Assembly (NCBI GenBank): GCA_964429135.1
Contig: CAYSAU010000001.1
Coordinates: forward strand, 1 to 64,000
Origin: CAZSDU01 sp964429135
Lineage (GTDB): Bacteria; Bacteroidota; Bacteroidia; Bacteroidales; FEN-979
Length of the DNA stretch: 64,000 nt
Direction: 5' to 3'
The position numbers were made by a program, and so were the translations under genes. Of the stretch, positions 42,074 to 50,190 are shown in pieces. A model generated the notes under the pieces. That model was not told the DNA's origin and did not search any database. It saw nothing but the letters and a program-made list of their open reading frames with translations. How positions within the stretch are numbered: position 1 is the stretch's first letter; every line of letters begins with the position of its first letter.

Positions 42074-42802
42074 ATGGAAAAAGAAGTCATTCGCCTGGAA
42101 CATATTGTTAAAAACTACAAAATTGGGAGTATCATCGTGGAAGCACTCCGATCGATCTCTCTGGTCATCCGTAGAAATGAATTTGTTGCCCTTATGGGTC
42201 CTTCCGGTTCGGGTAAATCAACCCTGATGAATATCCTGGGGTGCCTCGACACACCCACGAGCGGGAACTATTTCCTGAATGGAGAAGATGTCAGCAAAAT
42301 GGATGATAATTCACTGGCCGAGATCAGGAACAAACAAATTGGTTTTGTCTTTCAGACATTTAACCTGTTGCCCCGTTCCACGGCACTGGAAAATGTCATG
42401 CTGCCATTGATTTATTCCGGCTTCGGCAAAACAAAACGACAGGAAAAAGCCACTCAGGTTATGCATGAAGTGAAACTTGCCGACAGAATGGAGCATAAGC
42501 CCAATGAACTTTCTGGCGGACAGCGACAAAGGGTTGCCATTGCCCGGGCGCTCGTGAATAACCCCGCAATAATTCTTGCGGATGAACCTACCGGAAACCT
42601 CGATTCCAAAACTTCCATTGAGATACTCGGACTTCTTGAAGATATTCATAAAATGGGAAATACTGTGATCATCGTGACCCATGAAGAAGATATCGCCCAA
42701 CATGCCCACCGGATTATCCGGTTAATGGATGGCCAGATCTCGACGGATGAAGTGAATAAATCCATTAAAACCATTGCCGATTATCATTTTGTCAGCGCTT
42801 AG
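42074..42802 (+). CDS. ABC transporter ATP-binding protein (LolD/MacB type)
   Basis: A 242-residue ATPase with Walker A GPSGSGKSTLMNILGCLD, Q-loop VFQTFNLLPRSTALENVMLP, signature NELSGGQRQRVAIARAL, Walker B AIILADEPTGNLDS and switch His in IIVTHEEDIAQHA. Sequence and order place it in the MacB/LolD/FtsE-type group (3.A.1.122/125), which works with FtsX-like permeases in lipoprotein release, efflux or division. No permease gene is adjacent, so the partner must be encoded elsewhere. The heptose kinase gene follows closely. Confidence 0.93.
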   Translation: MEKEVIRLEHIVKNYKIGSIIVEALRSISLVIRRNEFVALMGPSGSGKSTLMNILGCLDTPTSGNYFLNGEDVSKMDDNSLAEIRNKQIGFVFQTFNLLPRSTALENVMLPLIYSGFGKTKRQEKATQVMHEVKLADRMEHKPNELSGGQRQRVAIARALVNNPAIILADEPTGNLDSKTSIEILGLLEDIHKMGNTVIIVTHEEDIAQHAHRIIRLMDGQISTDEVNKSIKTIADYHFVSA

Positions 42803-42835
42803 CTAAGCATCGTGATGATCATAGAGAACCGGATC

Positions 42836-43843
42836 ATGGAAAAATCAGGAAATTATAAGAAACTCTTCGAGAATTTTAATGCTTTGAAGGTCATGATTAT
42901 CGGAGATGTCATGGTGGATTCCTATTTATGGGGGAAAGTAGAGAGGATATCAGCCGAGGCCCCGATTCCGATCGTCTCCCTGAAAAAAAGAGAAAATCGA
43001 ATGGGAGGCGCTGCCAATGTCGCCATGAATATCAAGGCCATGGGTGCAAAACCAATGCTTTGCTCAGTGATCGGTGCGGATGAAAAGGGTCAGCAATTTC
43101 TTGATCTGCTGAAAAAGGAAAAAATTGATGATTTTGGGATCATCCGAAGCAATAAAAGGATCACTACCACGAAATTTAGAATTTTCGGGAATAGCTACCA
43201 GATGCTGAGGGTGGATGAAGAAGTGGAAAACGAATTGAATGATAAGGATTTTCAAACTCTTCTCAGGGTCATTGATCAGATTCTTGAAAATCATCATATC
43301 GATTGTATCGTTTTTCAGGATTACGACAAGGGGGTTATTACCCCGAGACTGATCAAGGAAGTCGTTGATCGGGCAAAACAGCATAACATCCCTACAACGG
43401 TGGATCCGAAAAAGAAAAATTTTGAAGCCTATCGTCATGTGACCTTGTTCAAACCGAATCTGAAAGAACTGACAGATGGGCTTAAGACGAACCTTGATAT
43501 CCGTGACAGGGAGTCCATTATCAGGGAAACCCATAAATTGAGGGCAAGTCTTGATGCCCGCTATTTACTGACCACGCTTTCGGAGCAGGGAGTGATGATC
43601 TGTACGAAAGAAAAAGAGGAAGAAAAGACCTTGGTAGTGCCGGCCATGATGCGGATGGTGTCAGATGTTTCCGGAGCCGGCGATACCGTTATTAGTGTTG
43701 CCTCCCTTTGCCTTGCCTTGCAACGGACTCCTTATGAGATAGCCTTTATCAGCAATCTTGCCGGAGGAATAGTTTGCGAAGAAGTAGGAGTCGTTCCCAT
43801 CAATAAAGAGAAACTGCTCAGGGAAGTCTTAGCCCAGCTTTAA
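42836..43843 (+). CDS. rfaE1: D-glycero-beta-D-manno-heptose-7-phosphate kinase (RfaE1, PfkB family)
   Basis: About 335 residues, a stand-alone first domain of the HldE type, phosphorylating heptose 7-phosphate for LPS core synthesis. VMIIGDVMVDSYLWGKVERISAEAPIPIV at about 20-48 is diagnostic of RfaE1. Then comes GGAANVAMNIKAMGAKP, TVDPKKKNFEAYRHVTLFKP, and the PfkB signature SDVSGAGDTVISVASL with the catalytic Asp. ATG 42836 (MEKSGNYKKLFE) is chosen; ATG 42815 and GTG 42812 are alternatives. The nucleotidyltransferase partner (RfaE2) is not adjacent. The GGR-family gene begins 3 bases after the stop. Confidence 0.92.
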   Translation: MEKSGNYKKLFENFNALKVMIIGDVMVDSYLWGKVERISAEAPIPIVSLKKRENRMGGAANVAMNIKAMGAKPMLCSVIGADEKGQQFLDLLKKEKIDDFGIIRSNKRITTTKFRIFGNSYQMLRVDEEVENELNDKDFQTLLRVIDQILENHHIDCIVFQDYDKGVITPRLIKEVVDRAKQHNIPTTVDPKKKNFEAYRHVTLFKPNLKELTDGLKTNLDIRDRESIIRETHKLRASLDARYLLTTLSEQGVMICTKEKEEEKTLVVPAMMRMVSDVSGAGDTVISVASLCLALQRTPYEIAFISNLAGGIVCEEVGVVPINKEKLLREVLAQL

Positions 43844-43846
43844 AGC

Positions 43847-45109
43847 ATGGAAGTCCAGACTGATGTGATCATTGTTGGTGCCGGTCCGGCCGGAACAATG
43901 GCAGCTTACCACCTTTCCCTTCAGGGATTTAATGTTCTCATCCTGGAGAAATCTGTTTTTCCGAGATATAAAGTTTGTGGAGGAGGACTGACGCATAAAA
44001 TTCTTAAAGAAATCCCTTTTGATCTTACTCCCGCGATTGAATCCGTTGTTTATTCGGTTCAGTTTTCATATCACTTCCGCGATATCTTTTCACTGACATC
44101 CCCTTCTCCATTGATGTACTGCACCATGCGTGATCAACTGGATAACCTTTTAATGGAGAAAGCCCGGGAAGCGGGAACCCGGATAATGTTTAATGAAAAG
44201 GTAACAGGCTTTGATCAGGACAAACAGGGTATTACGGTCAGGACAAAGGACAGGAATTTTCGTTCCCGTCTGCTGATCAGCGCGGAAGGTGCAGCTGGAT
44301 GTGTGGCAAGAATGGCGGGTCTGAAAAATTTTATCATGAAAGGATTGGCTTGGGAAGCTGAAATTCCGGTTCCTCCTGACGTCATTCAGCGCTTCTCAAG
44401 CACTATTTTTCTTGACTGGGGTACATTTCCAGGGGGATATGGTTGGGTTTTTCCGAAACAAAATCATTTCAGCGTCGGTGTAGGCGGCCCTGCCAGGCTT
44501 TCCAAGGGCATGATGCCTTATTTTCAGCGTTTTTTACAATACTTACATGAAACAACCTGCCTGCCTCATATAGACGTATCGTCGCTCCGGCAGGGAAATG
44601 ATCTGCTGACTCCAGTATCTCTTTTCCCATATCCTGTCTCATTGAAATCTTGGCCCATCCCTGTCAGGATAAAAAAAGGCAACTTCCACCAGGGAAGGAT
44701 TCTTGTTGCGGGAGACTCAGCGGGACTTACCGACACGCTTACAGGAGAAGGAATATACTATGCAGTCAGAAGCGGAAAACTAGCGGCAGAAGCATGCTCT
44801 GCATACCTGAATGCACAATCCTCTTCTCTTCAGGTGTATTCTGATCAGGTGAACCATGAATTAATGGAGGAATTGCTGGAAGCCAATAAGATTAAGTATT
44901 TATTCAATACGTTTCCTCTGAAAATCCATACTTTGGTAAAAGATAAAAACAGGGTATGGAGTGCTTTCGGAAAAGTGCTGAGAGGAGAGCGGAAATATGC
45001 TGATGTCAGGAAAGGATTTGGAAGATGGAGCTTTTTATGGGGAATCGTCTGCTTTTTTTCAAAATTAATTTCTGATCAAAAAGAAAAAACCTATATAAAA
45101 AATGGATAA
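43847..45109 (+). CDS. Geranylgeranyl reductase family FAD-dependent oxidoreductase
   Basis: A 420-residue flavoprotein with Rossmann loop VIIVGAGPAGTMAAYHLSLQ at 7-26, the PRYKVCGGGLT motif that is a hallmark of geranylgeranyl reductases, WVFPKQNHFSVGVGG in the substrate domain, and the second FAD motif LVAGDSAGLTDTLTGEGIYYA at about 285-305. Such enzymes saturate prenyl chains on lipids, quinones or chlorophyll precursors. The C-terminus is basic and hydrophobic. It overlaps the SDR gene by 8 bases, so they are translationally coupled and may act on one lipid pathway, perhaps with the UbiA-like gene nearby. Confidence 0.88.
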   Translation: MEVQTDVIIVGAGPAGTMAAYHLSLQGFNVLILEKSVFPRYKVCGGGLTHKILKEIPFDLTPAIESVVYSVQFSYHFRDIFSLTSPSPLMYCTMRDQLDNLLMEKAREAGTRIMFNEKVTGFDQDKQGITVRTKDRNFRSRLLISAEGAAGCVARMAGLKNFIMKGLAWEAEIPVPPDVIQRFSSTIFLDWGTFPGGYGWVFPKQNHFSVGVGGPARLSKGMMPYFQRFLQYLHETTCLPHIDVSSLRQGNDLLTPVSLFPYPVSLKSWPIPVRIKKGNFHQGRILVAGDSAGLTDTLTGEGIYYAVRSGKLAAEACSAYLNAQSSSLQVYSDQVNHELMEELLEANKIKYLFNTFPLKIHTLVKDKNRVWSAFGKVLRGERKYADVRKGFGRWSFLWGIVCFFSKLISDQKEKTYIKNG

Positions 45110-45908
45110 AACCGTGCTTATCACCGGGGCAGCAGGTGGGTTAGGCAAGGCGCTCTCCCGGAAGTTTCTTCATGAAGGTTGGCAGGTCATTGCCACAGAT
45201 GTTGACGAATTATCGATGGCCGATCTTGATCAGCATCAACAATCCCGGGTGCTGCAAATGGACGTCACGGTTGAGGATTCGGTAAGGGCTGCCGCTGAAC
45301 AATTGAAAGCAACAAACCTATGGATTGACCTGATCATCAACAATGCCGGCATTGATCGTTATTTTCCTTTATCAGAAGCTCCGGTGGAAAGCTTTCAGAA
45401 AATTTTTGAAGTCAATCTTTTTGGTGCTTACCGCGTAAATCAGGTATTTCTCCCACTCATGAAGCGACCCGGAGGCAGGATCGTTCATATCAGCTCGGAA
45501 AGTCTGAATCTCACCGTGCCTTTCATGACCTATCCCTTGACTAAAAAGGCACTTGAAGGATATGCCCGGGCGCTCCGCCTTGAGTTGGGTTTTCACGGGA
45601 TTGATGTGGTGATTGTGAGACCGGGAGCCATCCGGACTCCATTGCTGGATCAGGTTTCCGGAATTAAAAATGCAACCACCGGCTGGAAGTTATCCGGACA
45701 ATTCGAAAAATTTGCAACCGGCGCAGTCAAAGAAATCGGAAAAACCATAACCCCCGATAAAGCCGCAGATTTTATCTATCATGTATCCGGCATTCGGAAT
45801 CCGGCATCTGTTTATAAAATCAACAACAGCCTGCAACTGAAAATTGCCGCTTTCTTGCCATTTTCACTACTGGAAAAGGAGATCAGGCGCCGCTTAAAAC
45901 TGACCTGA
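45102..45908 (+). CDS. SDR family oxidoreductase
   Basis: A 268-residue short-chain dehydrogenase. Cofactor loop VLITGAAGGLGKALSRKF is at 5-22, DVDE after strand 2 suggests NAD(H), NNAG is in LIINNAGIDRYF, catalytic Ser is in IVHISSESLN, and YPLTKKALEGYARAL gives YxxxK near 145-149. The C-terminal extension (LQLKIAAFLPFSLLEKEIRRR) is amphipathic and could touch the membrane, as in retinol/hydroxysteroid-type SDRs. It is coupled to the geranylgeranyl reductase-family gene. Its end overlaps the convergent yqeY gene by 26 bases. The substrate is unknown. Confidence 0.9.
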   Translation: MDKTVLITGAAGGLGKALSRKFLHEGWQVIATDVDELSMADLDQHQQSRVLQMDVTVEDSVRAAAEQLKATNLWIDLIINNAGIDRYFPLSEAPVESFQKIFEVNLFGAYRVNQVFLPLMKRPGGRIVHISSESLNLTVPFMTYPLTKKALEGYARALRLELGFHGIDVVIVRPGAIRTPLLDQVSGIKNATTGWKLSGQFEKFATGAVKEIGKTITPDKAADFIYHVSGIRNPASVYKINNSLQLKIAAFLPFSLLEKEIRRRLKLT

Positions 45909-46338
45909 CGATTTCAGAAATCATTTTATTATCTGCCTGTCCTGCCAACTCTTTGGAGGCCAATCCCATCACTTTCCCCATATCTTTAACAGTGTTGGCC
46001 CCTGTTTGAAGGATGATTTTATGGATGATTTCCCTGACTTCTTCTACAGGCATTTGTCTGGGCAAATATGTTTCAATGATTGCAGCTTCGAACAATTCTT
46101 TTTGAGCCAGGTCTTCTCTATTTCCAAGATGATAAATATCCGCCGACTCCTTTCTTTGCTTGACTAGCTTTTGAAGGATCTTAATTTCAATGGATTCAGA
46201 GATCTCACCACTACCGCCTTCTTTTGTTTTTTCAAGCAATAGAGCTGCTTTTATGGCTCGGAGAGCCTCCAGCTTTTCAGCATTCCTGGCCAGCATTGCC
46301 GCTTTGATATCATTGTTGATTAAACTTTCCAGGCTCAT
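45883..46338 (-). CDS. yqeY: GatB/YqeY domain-containing protein
   Basis: A 151-residue stand-alone YqeY domain, related to the C-terminal tRNA-binding tail of GatB. SLINNDIKAAMLARNAEKLEALRAIKAALL at the start and YLPRQMPVEEVREIIHKII with VMGLASKELAGQADNKMISE at the end are typical. It starts within the ftsZ stop (TAATG, one-base overlap), so it is the last gene of the dcw operon. Its function is not well established; a tRNA-related role is inferred from the domain. Confidence 0.93.
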   Translation of the reverse strand: MSLESLINNDIKAAMLARNAEKLEALRAIKAALLLEKTKEGGSGEISESIEIKILQKLVKQRKESADIYHLGNREDLAQKELFEAAIIETYLPRQMPVEEVREIIHKIILQTGANTVKDMGKVMGLASKELAGQADNKMISEIVRSVLSGA

Positions 46339-47948
46339 TAATCGACATTTTTATGTAGAAATGAATTTTCGCTTTTTATTTCCAGCGACTTATCCGGATT
46401 TTCTGACAGACTATATCTGGCGACCTGGGATTCGGAAGAGAGTGTAACCTCATTCAATTCGACATTCCTGCGTTTATAAGCAGGAATATTTTCAAGTTCC
46501 TGAAGGTTGTTTTCAATGGGAGTATGAGTCTTCAATTTTTCGCTTAAAGACCTGAGTTTTAATATCCTTTCGCTGGCTTTTTTATTGAGTTCCGAATAAT
46601 CGTAATCGTGTTCCAAAGGTTTCTGGGGCGGGCTCAGTGGTTCTTCCGCTTTATCTGCGAATTCGCTTTCATGAACAAGGGTCTCCGGAGTCTCAGGTGC
46701 GAGCTCGGTTTCTGGTCTCTCCACGATAAATTCGAATGTTCTGGGCAATACTTCCGGCATTTCACTGCTTTCAAAAACAGATTCCGGATTTTGATCTGTC
46801 AATTCTGGTTCAGGGTCAGGGATGATTCTATTGACTTTATCTGCTTCTTCATTCAGGAAGGGCAAAAACATTTCCTGAGAAGGTTCAGCAACGCGCTTTT
46901 CAATGACCGGAATAGCATTTTTCCCATAAAGCTCATGTATTTTCACTTCTTTGGGCCGGGAGGGGTCCTTTTCCTGATGTTCCTTGTCAAATCCCGTGGC
47001 AATGATGGTGACACTGATCTTATCGTCCAGTTCTTCATCAAAACCATTTCCCCAGATTACCTCTGCGGTAGATTTTGTTTTTCGCTGGATAAAATCGGTG
47101 ATTTCAGTCACCTCATCCATGGTAATTTCATCTTTACCGGAACCGATATACAAAAGAAGATTGCGGGCCCCCTCAATATCATTATTATCAAGTAAGGGGG
47201 AACTCAGTGCATCTTCGACGGCATGCAATGCCCTTTCAGCCCCGCTGGCCACTCCTGTGCCCATGATGGCCACTCCACTATCTTTCATGACCGTTTTGAC
47301 ATCTTCAAAATCAACGTTGATATACCCTGCAACCGTGATGATCTCTGCAATCCCTTTAGCAGCAGTGGTTAATACATTATCAGCTCGCGTAAAGGCCTCA
47401 GAAAGTCTGAGATCACCGCAAAGTTCACGCAATTTATCATTGCTGATAATAAGTAATGCATCCACATGCTGTTTTAATGCACGGATACCTTCTTCAGCAA
47501 ACTGCCGCCTTTTTCTTCCTTCAAAGGAAAAAGGAATGGTAACAATCCCCACGGTGAGAATATCCAGCTCTTTTGAAATTTGTGCAATGACCGGAGCCGC
47601 TCCGGTGCCGGTTCCACCACCCAAACCAGCAGTGACGAAAAGCATTTTAGTGCCTTTCCCGAGCACTTCCCTCAGCTCTTCAGTATTTTCAAGTGCCGCG
47701 TTTCTTCCGACTGAAGGCACTGCCCCCGCCCCCAATCCGCTGGTCAGATTGGCACCCAATTGTACCCTGGTCGGAACAGGGCTGGATTCCATGGCCTGGG
47801 CATCCGTATTGCAGATGATGAAATCAACTCCCTTGATTCCCTGGCGGTACATATGGTTGACGGCATTGCTGCCACCTCCGCCAACACCAATAACTTTGAT
47901 GATAGATGACTGGTTCTTAGGTAAATCAAACTTTAACATGTCTGGCAT
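46338..47948 (-). CDS. ftsZ: Cell division protein FtsZ
   Basis: A 536-residue tubulin homologue that forms the Z ring. N-terminal IKVIGVGGGGSNAVNHMYRQ, the GTP signature FVTAGLGGGTGTGAAPVIAQ at about 100-120, and the T7 loop region NVDFEDVKTVMKDSGVAIMGTG are all present. The catalytic core ends near residue 325, followed by a long acidic, disordered linker. The conserved C-terminal FtsA-binding peptide appears as LENIPAYKRRN at about 483-493 and is followed by another 43 residues. ATG 47948 or ATG 47939 could be the start. About 98 bases of AT-rich DNA separate it from ftsA. Confidence 0.97.
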   Translation of the reverse strand: MPDMLKFDLPKNQSSIIKVIGVGGGGSNAVNHMYRQGIKGVDFIICNTDAQAMESSPVPTRVQLGANLTSGLGAGAVPSVGRNAALENTEELREVLGKGTKMLFVTAGLGGGTGTGAAPVIAQISKELDILTVGIVTIPFSFEGRKRRQFAEEGIRALKQHVDALLIISNDKLRELCGDLRLSEAFTRADNVLTTAAKGIAEIITVAGYINVDFEDVKTVMKDSGVAIMGTGVASGAERALHAVEDALSSPLLDNNDIEGARNLLLYIGSGKDEITMDEVTEITDFIQRKTKSTAEVIWGNGFDEELDDKISVTIIATGFDKEHQEKDPSRPKEVKIHELYGKNAIPVIEKRVAEPSQEMFLPFLNEEADKVNRIIPDPEPELTDQNPESVFESSEMPEVLPRTFEFIVERPETELAPETPETLVHESEFADKAEEPLSPPQKPLEHDYDYSELNKKASERILKLRSLSEKLKTHTPIENNLQELENIPAYKRRNVELNEVTLSSESQVARYSLSENPDKSLEIKSENSFLHKNVD

Positions 47949-48046
47949 GATGGTCTGGTTTTTGGTCCAATTAAAATTATATAGAAAGGAATTAGAAAGT
48001 CAGCAAGCTTCAGTTTTTTATTAACAGTTTAATTGTTAATTACCTT

Positions 48047-49381
48047 TTAAGAAATATCTTCTTCTTCGAAAATATTCCGGATCTTCTCCAGAAACTTCTG
48101 GGTAAAGCTTTCCTGCTGTTTATCAGGGTCCTTTTTTTTCTTCTCTTTCACTTTTTTTATTTTTCCGTTTGGTTTCTCAATGGGTTCTTCGATTACAGTT
48201 TCTTCTTTGATTTTTTCAATCTCTTTTTCATACCTTCCGATACCTTCAATAACAAGGCCAATTCCGGTAGCATACATCGGGCTGGCCATATCCGTGGGAA
48301 CATCGCTGGCCAGATGCTCATTGGGATACCCGATTCGGGTATCCATTCCGGTGAGAAATTCGGTGAGCTGAGCAGCATGCTTCAACTGTGCCCCACCACC
48401 GGTCAATACAATGCCTCCATACAGTTTTTTCTCATAACCAGAATTTTTAATTTCATAATAAACATGTTCAATGATCTCCTCCATCCTTGCCTGGATGATG
48501 GATGCAAGGTTTTTCAGACTGATTTCCTTGGGGTTACGTCCGCGAAGGCCTGGTATGGCTACAATTTCTTCTTCTCTGTTTTCCCTTGCCAGGGCAGAAC
48601 CGAATTTCACTTTAAGCTCCTCGGCATGTTTCTTGATGATTGAACAGCCTTCCTTGACATCCTCTGTGATAATGTCTCCACCCAATGGAATAACAGCCGT
48701 GTGCCGGATGATTCCCTCATGAAAAATGGCGATATCGGAAGTTCCGCCACCAATGTCTACCAGAACTACTCCTGCTTCTTTTTCTTCCTCACTTAATACC
48801 GCTTCTGCAGACGCTATAGGTTCCAGGATGAGTTCGACGACTTCCAGTTCCGCCCTGCGTACACATTTGTAAATGTTTTTTGCAGCGGCTGTCTGCCCGA
48901 TGATGATGTGAAAATTTGCTTCCAGGGAATTCCCGTTCATCCCCCGGGGTTGACGAATTCCATGGTCGCCATCAATACTGAATTCCTGGGGGATTACATC
49001 AAGGATCTCTTCTCCGGGATTCATATTCAGATTATACATGGAGTTACAGAGCTTATCCACATCTTCCTGACTGATCTCAATTTCATTGTCCTCCCTGATC
49101 ATACTGCCCCTGTGCTGAAGGCTTTTGATGTGCTGCCCCGCAATGCCCACATTTACGTACTTGATGACTACTCCTGATTTGGCAGCGGCTTCTGCAATGG
49201 CTTCCCTGATTGATTGAACGGTATTGTCAATATTCGCGACAACACCCCGCTTCACCCCGATAGATGGGACCTTTCCATAGCCCAGAATTTCAATTTTACC
49301 GTGTTCGTTTTTTCGGCCTACAATGACCGCTATTTTTGTCGTGCCGATATCCAAACCGACAATAATTCCTGAGTTTTTCAT
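48047..49381 (-). CDS. ftsA: Cell division protein FtsA
   Basis: About 444 residues, an actin-family ATPase tethering FtsZ to the membrane. Phosphate loops GIIVGLDIGTTKIAVIVGRK near the N-terminus and GVVLVDIGGGTSDIAIFHEG at about 205, and the adenosine motif GIVLTGGGAQLKHA near 350, are clear. The SHS2/1C domain is present with HIKSLQHRGSMIR. A basic, lysine-rich C-terminus precedes a terminal amphipathic helix (FTQKFLEKIRNIFEEEDIS) as expected for membrane binding. ATG 49381 (MKNSGIIVG) is chosen over an upstream frame opening at 49402 inside ftsQ. Confidence 0.96.
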   Translation of the reverse strand: MKNSGIIVGLDIGTTKIAVIVGRKNEHGKIEILGYGKVPSIGVKRGVVANIDNTVQSIREAIAEAAAKSGVVIKYVNVGIAGQHIKSLQHRGSMIREDNEIEISQEDVDKLCNSMYNLNMNPGEEILDVIPQEFSIDGDHGIRQPRGMNGNSLEANFHIIIGQTAAAKNIYKCVRRAELEVVELILEPIASAEAVLSEEEKEAGVVLVDIGGGTSDIAIFHEGIIRHTAVIPLGGDIITEDVKEGCSIIKKHAEELKVKFGSALARENREEEIVAIPGLRGRNPKEISLKNLASIIQARMEEIIEHVYYEIKNSGYEKKLYGGIVLTGGGAQLKHAAQLTEFLTGMDTRIGYPNEHLASDVPTDMASPMYATGIGLVIEGIGRYEKEIEKIKEETVIEEPIEKPNGKIKKVKEKKKKDPDKQQESFTQKFLEKIRNIFEEEDIS

Positions 49382-49386
49382 GATAT

Positions 49387-50190
49387 TTAGAGTTTTGAAC
49401 AAACCACTTGATGCTTAAATTTTATATTAATAATATTATATCTGTTCCAGCCGATTTTTTCCAGTCCGTGGGTATAAAAATGCTGAAGTTTTGAAAATTT
49501 TTCCTCTAAGCCTTCAATCCCTCCAAGGAGAATAACCATAGATTGCTGTTTCGGGATCAGCTCAAATTCACCGGATTCAGTTACAAAGATTTGATCAATA
49601 CTGTTTTTTAGGAATGAATCCCTGGAGATGAACATGGCGAGTTTGTAAAGTTTTGTCAGCAACGAATCAGCATATAATGAATCAGCGATGGCAAGCACAT
49701 TGATCTTCCTGTTTTTACTTCCGAGATAGGAATCCCTTATATTGCCATTAGCAACTAAAACCTTGGCCGGAAATCCAGGATTCAGGGGAAGCAAGGTGCC
49801 AGAACCATCCAGATAAAAACTCTCGAATTTCTCGTTGATGATTCTCAGAATGGGTTCACGTTGACGAATTTCCACAAAAATATCCCCCTGATTGCTTTCA
49901 AAAACCATGACCTTATCTACATAAGGTTGTTTTTGGATACTATGTTTAATTTTTGCGATATTGATTAAACCCAGAGGTCTGCCGGTAAGACGTCCGGCCG
50001 ACTTTATCAGCAACGAATCAACTTCCTGCAGGGTAATCAGCTTATCTGCCTTCCCATAATCAATGCTGATATGAACCTTTTTGCAGGGGCGGTCAAATTG
50101 TTCCGTCTCCACAAACCCGATCAGCACTCCGGCTCCGGTAACCAGCATCACCCACATTGCCATTTTCAATATTTTCCAGATTTTCTTCAT
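49387..50190 (-). CDS. ftsQ: Cell division protein FtsQ
   Basis: A 267-residue bitopic division protein: one TM at about 10-27 (MAMWVMLVTGAGVLIGFVE) and a periplasmic region with a POTRA-like segment (VHISIDYGKADKLITLQEVDSLL, then KIKHSIQKQPYVDKVMVFES) and beta-rich FtsQ domain. Divergent in sequence, as FtsQ usually is in Bacteroidetes, but its place between murC and ftsA and its topology support the call. It shares an ATGA overlap of 4 bases with murC. It links the cytoplasmic ring to the FtsW/FtsI synthase. Confidence 0.88.
   Translation of the reverse strand: MKKIWKILKMAMWVMLVTGAGVLIGFVETEQFDRPCKKVHISIDYGKADKLITLQEVDSLLIKSAGRLTGRPLGLINIAKIKHSIQKQPYVDKVMVFESNQGDIFVEIRQREPILRIINEKFESFYLDGSGTLLPLNPGFPAKVLVANGNIRDSYLGSKNRKINVLAIADSLYADSLLTKLYKLAMFISRDSFLKNSIDQIFVTESGEFELIPKQQSMVILLGGIEGLEEKFSKLQHFYTHGLEKIGWNRYNIINIKFKHQVVCSKL

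Noticed and set aside
46984..48024. A 346-codon plus-strand open frame
   Set aside because: Antisense to ftsZ; low-complexity Ser/Pro/Ala-rich product typical of a shadow frame.
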